Origin: Desulfatibacillum aliphaticivorans DSM 15576
GTDB lineage: Bacteria; Desulfobacterota; Desulfobacteria; Desulfobacterales; Desulfatibacillaceae
Assembly (NCBI RefSeq): GCF_000429905.1
Contig: NZ_AUCT01000027.1
Coordinates: 1-64,000 of the forward strand
DNA: 64,000 nucleotides
Reading direction: 5' to 3'
A program made the position numbers and the translations under genes. Every line of letters begins with the position of its first letter. The stretch's first letter is position 1. The notes under the pieces were generated by a model. That model worked only from the letters and a program-made list of their open reading frames with translations, did no database searches and had not been told where the DNA came from. Of the stretch, positions 1 to 7,932 are shown piece by piece.

Positions 1-300
1 GGAGTTTTTGCGCGCAGACTCATGCTGGAAATGGAAAGCCTTTGGCTTTGCCTGTCCGAGCCGGGCGTTGACCCTACCAACAACCGGGCGGAAAGGGCCT
101 TGCGTTACGGGGTGATCTGGCGCAAACGGAGCCTGGGAACCCAAAGCGAAAAAGGCGACCGCTGGGTGGAACGCATCCTCAGCCTCAAACATACCTTAAG
201 AATGCACGGCCTTCCTGTGTATCCCAGACTCGTCCAAATTATCTCCGACTTCCTGAAAAACCAACCCACAGACCTTGCATGGATCAGTAACCCGGGCTAA
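1..300 (+). CDS. IS66-family transposase, C-terminal part (runs off window start)
   Basis: The reading frame is open from base 1, so this is the 3' end of a longer gene. The protein carries the segment DPTNNRAERALR followed by a Trp-Arg-Lys stretch, which is the final conserved block of IS66-type transposases and contains the catalytic Glu of the DDE triad. After it comes the short helical tail usual in the family. Such transposases cut and rejoin element ends. The gene stops at 298-300, only about 20 bases before the apparent element end near 319. Whether the 5' part is intact cannot be told from this window. Confidence 0.85.
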   Translation, partial: GVFARRLMLEMESLWLCLSEPGVDPTNNRAERALRYGVIWRKRSLGTQSEKGDRWVERILSLKHTLRMHGLPVYPRLVQIISDFLKNQPTDLAWISNPG

Positions 301-319
301 CTACCCCCTGAAGGCTTAC
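301..319 (+). mobile_element. Probable right end of the IS66-type element
   Basis: Just after the transposase stop the sequence reaches GGCTTAC at 313-319. IS66-family elements typically have terminal repeats beginning GTAAG on one strand, that is ending CTTAC on the other. The next gene on the minus strand ends within these bases: its stop codon lies at 316-318. This suggests the element inserted into that gene and supplied the stop. The other end and the target duplication are outside the window. Confidence 0.5.
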
Positions 320-786
320 AGACGATGTTTGCCTTCCAACTTTTTCCATAACATCAAAGGCGAATAGTACTCATGTATGTTATCGATTGTGGTATTTAAA
401 ACTTTTTTAGCCTCTATAACAAAGACACCAATTTCACCGAAATACATCCCTTTAATCCGCTCTTTATATTTATGCTGTGCTCCTGGAGTATCAATAATTG
501 TTAAGTTACTATATATTTTATTGCTATTATTTTGATTTTCTATCCCATATGAATGAATAAAACGACTTGTTCCTAATTTGCTTGATGTGTCACGTAATTC
601 TCTTTCCTTTTTTGCTGTATCTACAATACTGCTGAGGGCTTTATCATCAGTAAACCACTTTTCATCTTTGATTGAATCGACATGCTTATTAAAATTAAAG
701 GAAGAGTCGAGTCTAACTCGAAGATACCCTGCAAGTGTACTTTTTCCTGCATGAGCGGGGCCAAATATTACGAGATTGTTTGACAT
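316..786 (-). CDS. Translational-type small GTPase, probably truncated by IS66
   Basis: 156 residues. The N-terminus has a P-loop GPAHAGKST (residues 9-17) and a G3 motif DTPG (99-102) followed by a segment like the EF-Tu/EF-1alpha/SelB G domain. The His that follows DTPG in translation factors, and helps trigger GTP hydrolysis, is Ala here, and the P-loop has Pro-Ala where those factors have His-Val. The protein ends before any NKxD guanine-specificity motif and lacks the beta-barrel domains. The last codons read directly into the IS66 end, so the gene is probably a broken remnant of a longer GTPase. It is the last gene of an AT-rich operon, 18 bases after the serine acetyltransferase stop. 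Partner and substrate are unknown. Confidence 0.6.
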   Translation of the reverse strand: MSNNLVIFGPAHAGKSTLAGYLRVRLDSSFNFNKHVDSIKDEKWFTDDKALSSIVDTAKKERELRDTSSKLGTSRFIHSYGIENQNNSNKIYSNLTIIDTPGAQHKYKERIKGMYFGEIGVFVIEAKKVLNTTIDNIHEYYSPLMLWKKLEGKHRL

Positions 787-804
787 AGTGGCCTCTCTAT
801 TTAC

Positions 805-1836
805 TCAATTGAGTGTTTCTATTGTTCTTATAAGAGCCAAAGGAGGAGTAATATAGGCATATTCCTCAGCATGAGATAATGCAAGATGATATCTATTTTT
901 GTTCATACTAATGTCTTTTGCAATCTCCTTTTTATCCATGTTTTCAGAAGATAAGGACAGTTGACACTTTATAACCCCATTTTTTTTATCGGTTATCTCA
1001 ATGTTCACTAAAGGATACTTCTCAATAATAAAACAACCTGTGTCATCACAGTGTATATTCAAAATCGATACATCCACATCATCTGGAAATCCACTCCCAT
1101 AAATACAAAAATTTCCATTAGTAGCAGGCACAATCCCATAAATTTCAAAACTTTTATGCGAAGAAACTTGTAATTGATTAACAATAGAAACTTTACAATC
1201 ATTTGGGATGTCGCTTGTAATGACACAAAAGGAATTTATAGTGACACGATCACCAACCGAAATCGGACCCAATAGCCTAGCAAAAGAAGCAATACTTACA
1301 TCCTTTCCAATTTTTGGGTGACGCCTACCTGACTCGTTATCAGCAATCCCAGTTGCTCCTAATACTATACCATTGAGAAAATAGCAGTTTTCCCCAATTT
1401 CACAAGTTTCTCCTATTACAGTACCTATGCCATGATCAATAATAAATCCTTTGCCTATTTGAGCTGAAGGGTTAATGTCTATTTGGGTAGCAACTTTTGA
1501 CTCTTCTTGAATTTTATTTGCATATTTTAACCTAAGTTGTTTTCCAATTAACTCGCTATTAATAAGATTATTTGCTAAACGGTAATTCATAACAGCCTCG
1601 AATGATTTGTACGTATCAAGAACAAATACAGAATCCCCTTTTGCAGCAGGATCTCTTCTGGTTAGCGCCTCAAGGTCCGACATAACAAAATCAATTGTTG
1701 ATGATAGGATAATAGAAGTATCATTATCTGTAAGCCCAATTGTGGGACGATATGTCTTTGGAAGATGTTGATCCAGCAAATCCCCTATCCGTTGGTAGAC
1801 CTTGCCCACCAAATCGAAATCAACTTCTTGTTCCAT
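805..1836 (-). CDS. cysE: Serine O-acetyltransferase-like protein with C-terminal extension
   Basis: Predicted to acetylate serine to O-acetylserine with acetyl-CoA, the step before cysteine synthase, which is encoded directly upstream. From the ATG at 1836 (343 residues) it has the helical SAT N-terminal region and then a left-handed beta-helix of hexapeptide repeats. The core motif IDHGIGTVIGE holds the catalytic Asp-His (about 134-135), followed by GATG and RHPKIG. A further start codon (TTG, 1866) exists, but a GGAGG precedes the ATG. About 110 residues beyond the hexapeptide domain are not part of ordinary CysE and I do not recognise them; cysteine feedback through the usual C-terminal tail may therefore differ. 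Base composition is AT-rich, unlike the core genome, which suggests transfer. Confidence 0.8.
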   Translation of the reverse strand: MEQEVDFDLVGKVYQRIGDLLDQHLPKTYRPTIGLTDNDTSIILSSTIDFVMSDLEALTRRDPAAKGDSVFVLDTYKSFEAVMNYRLANNLINSELIGKQLRLKYANKIQEESKVATQIDINPSAQIGKGFIIDHGIGTVIGETCEIGENCYFLNGIVLGATGIADNESGRRHPKIGKDVSIASFARLLGPISVGDRVTINSFCVITSDIPNDCKVSIVNQLQVSSHKSFEIYGIVPATNGNFCIYGSGFPDDVDVSILNIHCDDTGCFIIEKYPLVNIEITDKKNGVIKCQLSLSSENMDKKEIAKDISMNKNRYHLALSHAEEYAYITPPLALIRTIETLN

Positions 1837-1889
1837 ATTTTTAGCAAACCTCCAGCTATGGGTCAACTAGGCTTATAGTAGGACTTCGC

Positions 1890-2822
1890 CTAAAAATCCA
1901 AATATGAGAAATAATTCCTTCCCGTATCTGGGGCCAATGTTACAATTACTGATTCGGATTCCACCTTTTGCGAGATTTCAACAGCAGCAAGTATATTGGC
2001 AGCAGAAGAAATTCCTACACAAAGGCCTTTGTACTTGAGTAAGTACTTCAAGTAGTTGATAGACTTATGTGATTCAACACTGTGCAATCCATCAATGATT
2101 TCTAAGTCTAAAATTTTTGGAACCAAACCAACTGATATGCCTTCGATGCAATGATTTACTGTAGTTCCGGTTAGAATGTTGCATCCTAAAGGTTGAACTC
2201 CAACAACCTTAGCAGAACTCCACCTTTCCTTTATTCGTTTACCTATACCAGAAATTGACCCACCACTCCCTACACCTGTTAAAAAGTAATCGATTTTTGG
2301 CAAATTATCAGCTATTTCTTTTCCGGTATTTAGATAATGCGCTAACATGTTTGATTCATTCTCAAATTGGTTGAGGTATATCCAGCTTGGATTCTTTTTT
2401 ACTAACTCCTTCGTTTTTAAAATATGTGAGTTGCTACCTTTAGTGCTGTCCGAAAGAAATACATTTGCTCCTAATATCCTCAGTAATTTTATCTTTTCTG
2501 AACTGAAATTGTCGGGAATTACTAAAACTATTCTATATCCTTTCATTCCCCCTATTAAAGCCAATCCTGCCCCAGTATTCCCGCCTGTAGGTTCAATTAG
2601 CGTTACCTCGGTCCGTTTATCAATTATGCCATTCAGTTCAGCATCCTCAATCATTTGATAAGCTACTCTTGTTTTCATGTTACCAAGAACATTTTGATTT
2701 TCCAGCTTGATAAATATACGACATTCATTGCCAATACTCGGATCAATAAATTCCAATAAGGGCGTTCGTGATAAAATTTTTTTAAAGCTATTAATGTATG
2801 GATTATTTTCTATATCAGTCAT
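1890..2822 (-). CDS. PLP-dependent cysteine synthase-family enzyme
   Basis: 310 residues of fold-type II PLP enzyme (cysteine synthase/cystathionine beta-synthase family). Visible are Lys50 in NVLGNMKTR as the likely Schiff-base lysine, the substrate loop PTGGNTG (about 78-84; usually PTSGNTG) and the phosphate-binding loop GVGSGGSISG. Likely reaction: O-acetylserine (or a related activated serine) plus sulfide, or another nucleophile, to cysteine or an analogue. The start chosen is the ATG at 2822, which overlaps the end of the upstream AlaX gene by 8 bases and suggests translational coupling. The Ser-to-Gly change in the substrate loop and the neighbours leave open a specialised product rather than housekeeping cysteine. 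It cannot be assigned to CysK, CysM or CBS by eye. Confidence 0.8.
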   Translation of the reverse strand: MTDIENNPYINSFKKILSRTPLLEFIDPSIGNECRIFIKLENQNVLGNMKTRVAYQMIEDAELNGIIDKRTEVTLIEPTGGNTGAGLALIGGMKGYRIVLVIPDNFSSEKIKLLRILGANVFLSDSTKGSNSHILKTKELVKKNPSWIYLNQFENESNMLAHYLNTGKEIADNLPKIDYFLTGVGSGGSISGIGKRIKERWSSAKVVGVQPLGCNILTGTTVNHCIEGISVGLVPKILDLEIIDGLHSVESHKSINYLKYLLKYKGLCVGISSAANILAAVEISQKVESESVIVTLAPDTGRNYFSYLDF

Positions 2823-3531
2823 TAAGAGCTTCCTCTTCAGAAATCGAAATATACAATCTATCAATACTCTTCCCTTGGCTTCTACGTCTTAATTGAACGG
2901 GGCCGATTTCATCGGTATTCTTCACATGGAGTCCCCCGCAAGGTATTGAAATATCATGACATTTCCAGTAAATAGCTTCTGGTTCATCGTGGAGAGGTTG
3001 AGCCCATATATCATATTTCTTTTTAATAAAAGAATTGGACAATGATTCTATCTCAGCAACATGATCACTTGTAATTTTGCACTTAAAATCGAACCTTGCA
3101 GATTTTTGATCAATTTTACATCCTTTAACATGAGGGTTCTGTAGTATATCCATTGCATAGAAGTATGCAACATGTGCAGCCGAATGATATCTCATTATCC
3201 TGTATCTTTTTTCCCAATCAATTCGAATTTTGACTTTGGAGCCTGGCTCAAGTTCACATTCATTTGGGAAATTCTCACAAATATGAAGAACATCCGAGTT
3301 AATTTGGATGACTGGAAAATCTGGGTGGAATAGCGACTTTGTGGAGGCGGTAATTTTTTTTTGTGTATCACAAACTTTAATGTTTGAAATTGTACCAGAA
3401 TCCCCAATTTGGCCCCCGCCTTCAGGATAAAATATAGTGCGGTCTAGAACTATTCCATTGTTGTCTATTGAAATAATATTGGCTTCTATCTCCCTCAGAT
3501 ATGGATCATCATAGTACGTTTTTTCTGTCAT
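2815..3531 (-). CDS. alaX: AlaX-type aminoacyl-tRNA editing protein
   Basis: A stand-alone relative of the alanyl-tRNA synthetase editing domain; such proteins hydrolyse Ser-tRNA(Ala) or related mischarged tRNA. From the ATG at 3531 (238 residues; GGGAGGAGG lies about 8 bases upstream) it shows the FYPEGGGQ segment (34-41). It also has all four zinc ligands expected: the HxxxH pair His116/His120 and Cys198/His202 in the CGGLH motif. It heads the AT-rich operon and its 3' end overlaps the cysteine synthase-like gene. A tRNA-editing protein coupled to serine acetylation and a PLP lyase suggests handling of serine or a serine-derived amino acid that is toxic when mischarged; that link is inference. 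Confidence 0.85.
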   Translation of the reverse strand: MTEKTYYDDPYLREIEANIISIDNNGIVLDRTIFYPEGGGQIGDSGTISNIKVCDTQKKITASTKSLFHPDFPVIQINSDVLHICENFPNECELEPGSKVKIRIDWEKRYRIMRYHSAAHVAYFYAMDILQNPHVKGCKIDQKSARFDFKCKITSDHVAEIESLSNSFIKKKYDIWAQPLHDEPEAIYWKCHDISIPCGGLHVKNTDEIGPVQLRRRSQGKSIDRLYISISEEEALND

Positions 3532-3690
3532 AATAATATCCTCCTCCCAAAATTTTATCATTTGTTTGTACAGTTACCTTAAAATATATAATTTTGCAAG
3601 TATGAATATGTCTGTTTTTAAACCGATGCAAAGAAAATAAAAAATGTTTGCTTTTAAAATATCATCAATTTTTCGTTTTGGTACACCATA

Positions 3691-4104
3691 TTGGTTTTTT
3701 CCCTCCGAGTAATCTCCGTTATGAATGTCGCGGCTCAGGCCCTGGTGAAGGACGAATACTCCAAGGTCGGGCTGCTGGGCACGGCTTTCACCATGGAGCA
3801 GGATTTTTATAGGGGGCGTCTATCCCGGGATTTCGGGCTGGAGGTGGTCATTCCCAACAAGGAGGATCGGGAACTGGTGAATGACGTCATTTTTCAGGAG
3901 CTTTGCCTGGGCCAGGTATTGAGTCAGTCCCGCGAGGAATACGCCAGGATCGCGGCGGACATGGCCGCCCAGGGCGCCCAGGCCATCATCCTGGGATGTA
4001 CGGAAATCGGCATGCTTCTGGATCAAAAGGACGCTCCGGTTCCCCTGTACGACACCACCGTCATCCACGCCGCCCAGGCCGTTTCTTATGCCCTGAAAGG
4101 GTAA
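3691..4104 (+). pseudogene. Aspartate/glutamate racemase, 3' half only
   Basis: The reading frame encodes the C-terminal lobe of a cofactor-independent aspartate/glutamate racemase. Visible are KVGLLGTAFTMEQDFY, a family hallmark, and IILGCTEIGML with the second catalytic Cys. The N-terminal half (about 90-110 residues, with the first catalytic Cys) is absent. The upstream bases are AT-rich island sequence. The recognisable part begins about 3715, where composition switches to GC-rich core. Best read as a gene cut by arrival of the island; a racemase needs both cysteines, so activity is unlikely. The next gene is convergent. Confidence 0.75.
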
Positions 4105-4165
4105 TATCTCAACTTTGGGGGTATTATTTTTCTTGAAAATAGGAAGCCCTATAAAGAAGAAAACC

Positions 4166-5029
4166 TTAAGAGCCTTCCATTTCCAGAAAGCCTTTCAGGG
4201 CGGCGTCCCTGGCCGGGTGGGGCTGAAAAACAATTCCGTAGTGGTTGACGCCTTCCACTTCAAACATCGCGGCGTCGGGTATCTGCCGGGTCATCCTATC
4301 CGCCACGTCTTCCGGCAGCAGCAAGTCCTTGTCGCTCAGCAGCCCTTCCGTGGCCCGTAGAATCAACACCGGGCACTGCACCTTGCCGTAATAGTCGGCG
4401 CATTGCAGCAATCGCACATTGGCGGCTTCCTCGGCGATATGGGCTGCATCGATATTGGTGCGTACGCCTCCATCCGCCGCTTCCAGTTCGTGACGGCAGT
4501 AGGTTTCGATGGCTTCGCTCCATGGGTGCAGGTAGGGAGCGGCTTTCATCTTCTCCATGTAAGCCTCTTCCGAGTCGAAAATCTGCCCCAGGCGATCCAG
4601 AGCCGGCTTGATCCCCTTGAAAACCTCCTCGAATTGCTCGGGGGAAAGGTCTCCGCCGCCGTCCACCAGCACCAGGCGATCGGTGTACTCAGGATATTCG
4701 GCGGCAAAGGCCAGGCCGATAAAGGCCCCCAGGGAATGTCCCATGATGACGGCTTTCTCAAAGCCCAGGTCGTCCAAAAGGCATTTGATATCCTTCGTGT
4801 GATAGTCCATGGAGTAACCATGGTCGGGCTTGTCCGAGTATCCCCTGCCTCGCAAATCCATGGCCATGACCTGACGCGCGGGCGCCAGCAGGCCGGCGAA
4901 AACATCCCAGCAACGGCAATTGGCCGTTATCCCGTGGATGCAAAGGATCGGCTTGCCGCCGCCCTCCCAAACCGCCAGATTGATATTGACTCCGTCCCCT
5001 TTCACCTTTTTCATGACCGGCTCAGGCAT
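4166..5029 (-). CDS. Alpha/beta-fold hydrolase
   Basis: 287 residues of the alpha/beta hydrolase superfamily: oxyanion motif HGITANCRCWD, nucleophile elbow GHSLG, and a late His in GVNHYG completing the triad. There is no signal peptide, so it is cytoplasmic. The ATG at 5029 is preferred over the GTG at 5038 because GGGGG sits at the proper distance. It is the last gene of the SDR-liv operon, 46 bases after livM, so it probably hydrolyses an ester, lactone or C-C bond in the compound imported by the transporter. The exact substrate cannot be read from sequence. Confidence 0.8.
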   Translation of the reverse strand: MPEPVMKKVKGDGVNINLAVWEGGGKPILCIHGITANCRCWDVFAGLLAPARQVMAMDLRGRGYSDKPDHGYSMDYHTKDIKCLLDDLGFEKAVIMGHSLGAFIGLAFAAEYPEYTDRLVLVDGGGDLSPEQFEEVFKGIKPALDRLGQIFDSEEAYMEKMKAAPYLHPWSEAIETYCRHELEAADGGVRTNIDAAHIAEEAANVRLLQCADYYGKVQCPVLILRATEGLLSDKDLLLPEDVADRMTRQIPDAAMFEVEGVNHYGIVFQPHPARDAALKGFLEMEGS

Positions 5030-5075
5030 GGTCGTCACCCCCTAAATTTTGATGTTTCGTTAGATGTTCCTTTAC

Positions 5076-6197
5076 TCAAGAACTGAAAAACGCCTCCCCC
5101 CTGGCACGGGCGATGAACTCTCTCGCCGATCCGACAACGCCTTTGGGGAAGAAGATAACCACCAATATAAATAAAATGCCGAAAAGCAGCAACCAACGCT
5201 CCAATATGGTATGCAACAATGAGGCGTTAGGAAAAAGGTCAATCGCTATCTTTTGCAGATCCGGCAGAAAGGTCTGGGTGATCAGCAGAAAAGCGGCTCC
5301 TACAATGCCGCCGTACAATGTTCCCATCCCTCCGATAATCACCATTAGAAGGACATTGAGCATGATGGCCATGACCTCGAGGGTCGACTCCGGGTTCACA
5401 TACCCAACCCACATGGCGTATAACCCGCCTGTCATGGCGGCCACGGTGCAGCCGAGCACGATGGACAGGGTCTGGAAATAAAAGGTTTTGTATCCAAGGG
5501 CTTCGGCTCTATCGGTATTATCCCGAATGGCCTGCAACACCCTGCCCAGAGGCGAGTGGGTGAATCGCAGCATGAGTGCAAACAGCCCCAGGCACGCCAG
5601 CAGGATGAAGTAATAGGTTATCACGCGGCCGCTGATATCCAGCCCCAGAAAACTCCCCGGATTGAACGCCGCCGAGAAGATCCCCGGCAGGCTGATGCTG
5701 ATTCCGTCTTCTCCGCCGGTGAAATGGCTGAGTTTATTGGCCAGAACGATGGTCAACTCCGCCAGGGCCAGGGTGATCATGGCGAAAAAGATCGCTTTAA
5801 CCCGCAAAGAGATCAGGCTGACGATCAATGCCAGGACGCAAGCGACCGCTACAGCCAGCAGCAACCCCAAAAACAGGTGGAAATACGTGGGATCGCCGTA
5901 TTTGCCGTTCAAGAAAGCCACGCAATAAGCCCCGATCCCGAAAAACATGCCATGCCCGAACGAGAGGATCCCCGTGTACCCCAGCATAATGTCAAAGCTG
6001 GCAACCAGGGACGCAAAGATGATGATTTTCAGCGCCAGATCCAGGGTCTTATAGGACGGGGACAGAAAGGGGATCAGCGCAAACATGGCCAAAACAAGGC
6101 AGGGCAATACAATCCCAATGCTGTAATACCTTTTTTTGCGCTGTTCGCGCCGGAGCATACTGACCGGCGTTTGCTCTGTTGCTGCTATGTCTGCCAT
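5076..6197 (-). CDS. livM: Branched-chain amino acid-type ABC transporter permease LivM
   Basis: 373 residues, strongly hydrophobic with about 9-10 membrane spans. It has the LivM-type signature GYTGILSFGHGMFFGIGAY and a later GGMGTLYGGIVGA loop. It forms the inner-membrane channel with LivH. An N-terminal extension of about 25 polar residues precedes the first span. It starts three bases after the livH stop, in the order livK-G-F-H-M typical of these operons. In deltaproteobacteria such transporters carry amino acids but also aromatic or other carboxylates. Confidence 0.92.
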   Translation of the reverse strand: MADIAATEQTPVSMLRREQRKKRYYSIGIVLPCLVLAMFALIPFLSPSYKTLDLALKIIIFASLVASFDIMLGYTGILSFGHGMFFGIGAYCVAFLNGKYGDPTYFHLFLGLLLAVAVACVLALIVSLISLRVKAIFFAMITLALAELTIVLANKLSHFTGGEDGISISLPGIFSAAFNPGSFLGLDISGRVITYYFILLACLGLFALMLRFTHSPLGRVLQAIRDNTDRAEALGYKTFYFQTLSIVLGCTVAAMTGGLYAMWVGYVNPESTLEVMAIMLNVLLMVIIGGMGTLYGGIVGAAFLLITQTFLPDLQKIAIDLFPNASLLHTILERWLLLFGILFILVVIFFPKGVVGSAREFIARARGEAFFSS

Positions 6198-6200
6198 GGT

Positions 6201-7190
6201 TTACTTCCCCGCGGTGAAGAGGCCTTTCGGCCTGATGAGTAGAATGATGATCATGATGATGATATTGACGCCGGCCGCCGCCCAGGGAACCAGATACGCC
6301 ACGTAATTATAAGACAGCCCCACGATCAGGGCCCCGACAAGGGAGCCTGTGACGCTGCCCAGCCCGCCGATGATCACCACAATAAAGGCGAAAAGAAGAT
6401 AGGTCGATCCCATGTCCGGATACACCTGCAGGCTGAATATGGACATGGCCAGCCCGCCCAGGGCCGCCAAGCCTGCACCCACGGCGAAGACGCCTGTAAA
6501 AAGCAGAAAGATGTTGTGCCCCATGGCTTGCACCATGTCGCGGTTTTCAACCCCAGCCCGCACGATCAACCCCAGCTTGGTCTTCTTTAAAACAAGCTGA
6601 ACGACGCCGAAAACCAAAGCCCCTATCAGGATGCAGATGATCCGGTACCGGTCGATGATGACGTCAAAGACGTCCCAGTTGCCTTGAAAGGTGAGGGGCA
6701 CCGCCATGACGTCGTCATTGGGGCCCCAAATCACGCGGATCATTTCCACCAGCACGATGGTGGCGCCGAAGGTGATCAGAATCTGAAACAGATGATTGCC
6801 ATAGACTCTTCTCACCAGCACGCGCTCCAGCACCATCCCCAACACCGCGACCACCGCCATGGCGCACACGATAGCCGCTGCAAAGGCCCCGAAATTCAGC
6901 AGCACCGAATCGGCTTGGACCCATCGTTCCAGGAACTTGAACGTGCTGAAGCCCACATAGGCGCCCCAGGCGAACAAGGCGCCGTGGGCGAAGTTCAGCA
7001 CATCCATTAATCCCAGAATAATGCTGACTCCCGACGCCACCAAAAACAGCAGCATGCCCATGGCCAATCCGGCGATGGTCAGGGTCAGGTAGATTTTTGG
7101 GGGGATGCCGAAAAGGGGCAGCAGAAACAGAACGGCGACCCCGGCAATGACGAGTTCCCTGTCCCAGCGTTTAAGTATTGTCTCTGTCAT
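6201..7190 (-). CDS. livH: Branched-chain amino acid-type ABC transporter permease LivH
   Basis: 329 residues, inner-membrane permease. It has the LivH signature GLMDVLNFAHGALFAWGAY and the conserved GGLGSVTGSLVGA loop near the C-terminus. The start is set at the ATG at 7190 because AAGGA lies seven bases before it; the ATG at 7196 would sit directly on that ribosome-binding site. It lies between livF and livM, 19 bases after livF, and should pair with LivM as a heterodimer energised by LivF and LivG. Confidence 0.92.
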   Translation of the reverse strand: MTETILKRWDRELVIAGVAVLFLLPLFGIPPKIYLTLTIAGLAMGMLLFLVASGVSIILGLMDVLNFAHGALFAWGAYVGFSTFKFLERWVQADSVLLNFGAFAAAIVCAMAVVAVLGMVLERVLVRRVYGNHLFQILITFGATIVLVEMIRVIWGPNDDVMAVPLTFQGNWDVFDVIIDRYRIICILIGALVFGVVQLVLKKTKLGLIVRAGVENRDMVQAMGHNIFLLFTGVFAVGAGLAALGGLAMSIFSLQVYPDMGSTYLLFAFIVVIIGGLGSVTGSLVGALIVGLSYNYVAYLVPWAAAGVNIIIMIIILLIRPKGLFTAGK

Positions 7191-7209
7191 TGGCATTCCT
7201 TCAATATGG

Positions 7210-7932
7210 TCAGCTTTCGGATTTGGATATTCCCAGGTAGCGGCTTTTCAATTCCTCATCCTCCACCAGGGCTTCCATCCGGCCGCTGTGCACGATGCGC
7301 CCGTCATCCAAAATGTGAAAATAATCGCCCACGGCGCTGGCCATGTAGAAATTCTGTTCCACGAGAACAACGACGCACTCTTCCTTTATCAGGTTGATTG
7401 CCTCGATCAGGGCCTCAATGATGATGGGCGCCAACCCCTTGGAGGGCTCGTCGATGAGCAGCAGCGAAATATCGTTTACAATGGCCCTGCCAATGGCCAG
7501 CATCTGTTTTTGTCCGCCGCTCAGGTTTCCGGCCGGCGAATGCCAGAACTTGCCCAATGCGCCGAATAAATCCAGGATTCTGGCCAGCCTTCCGGCGGTG
7601 GCCTCATCCTCCTTGAGCTTGGCCACTTTGAAATTCTCCTCCACTGTCAGATCGGCGAAGATTCCCATGTCCTCCGGGACGTACCCGATTCCCATGCGGG
7701 CGATCTCGTAGGGCCGCTTGCCTTGTATGCTCATGCCATTGTAGACAATGGTCCCCTCTGACGGCGGAAGCAGCCCCATCAAGGTTTTCAGGGTGGTGCT
7801 CTTGCCGGCGCCGTTGCGGCCGATGAGCACGGTGACGGCGTCGGCCTGGGCTTCGAAGGAAAGACCCTGAAGGATATGGTGGTGGCCGATATAGGTCTGC
7901 AGATTGTCTGCTTTCAACACGACCTCATTCAT
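7210..7932 (-). CDS. livF: Liv-type ABC transporter ATPase LivF
   Basis: 240 residues, cytoplasmic ATP-binding subunit. Visible are Walker A GRNGAGKST, signature LSGGQKQ, Walker B LLLIDEPSKGL and a switch His region. The pattern APIIIEALIEAI after Walker B is usual for LivF. It overlaps the end of livG by 8 bases, so the two ATPases are translationally coupled and probably made in equal amounts. Confidence 0.93.
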   Translation of the reverse strand: MNEVVLKADNLQTYIGHHHILQGLSFEAQADAVTVLIGRNGAGKSTTLKTLMGLLPPSEGTIVYNGMSIQGKRPYEIARMGIGYVPEDMGIFADLTVEENFKVAKLKEDEATAGRLARILDLFGALGKFWHSPAGNLSGGQKQMLAIGRAIVNDISLLLIDEPSKGLAPIIIEALIEAINLIKEECVVVLVEQNFYMASAVGDYFHILDDGRIVHSGRMEALVEDEELKSRYLGISKSES

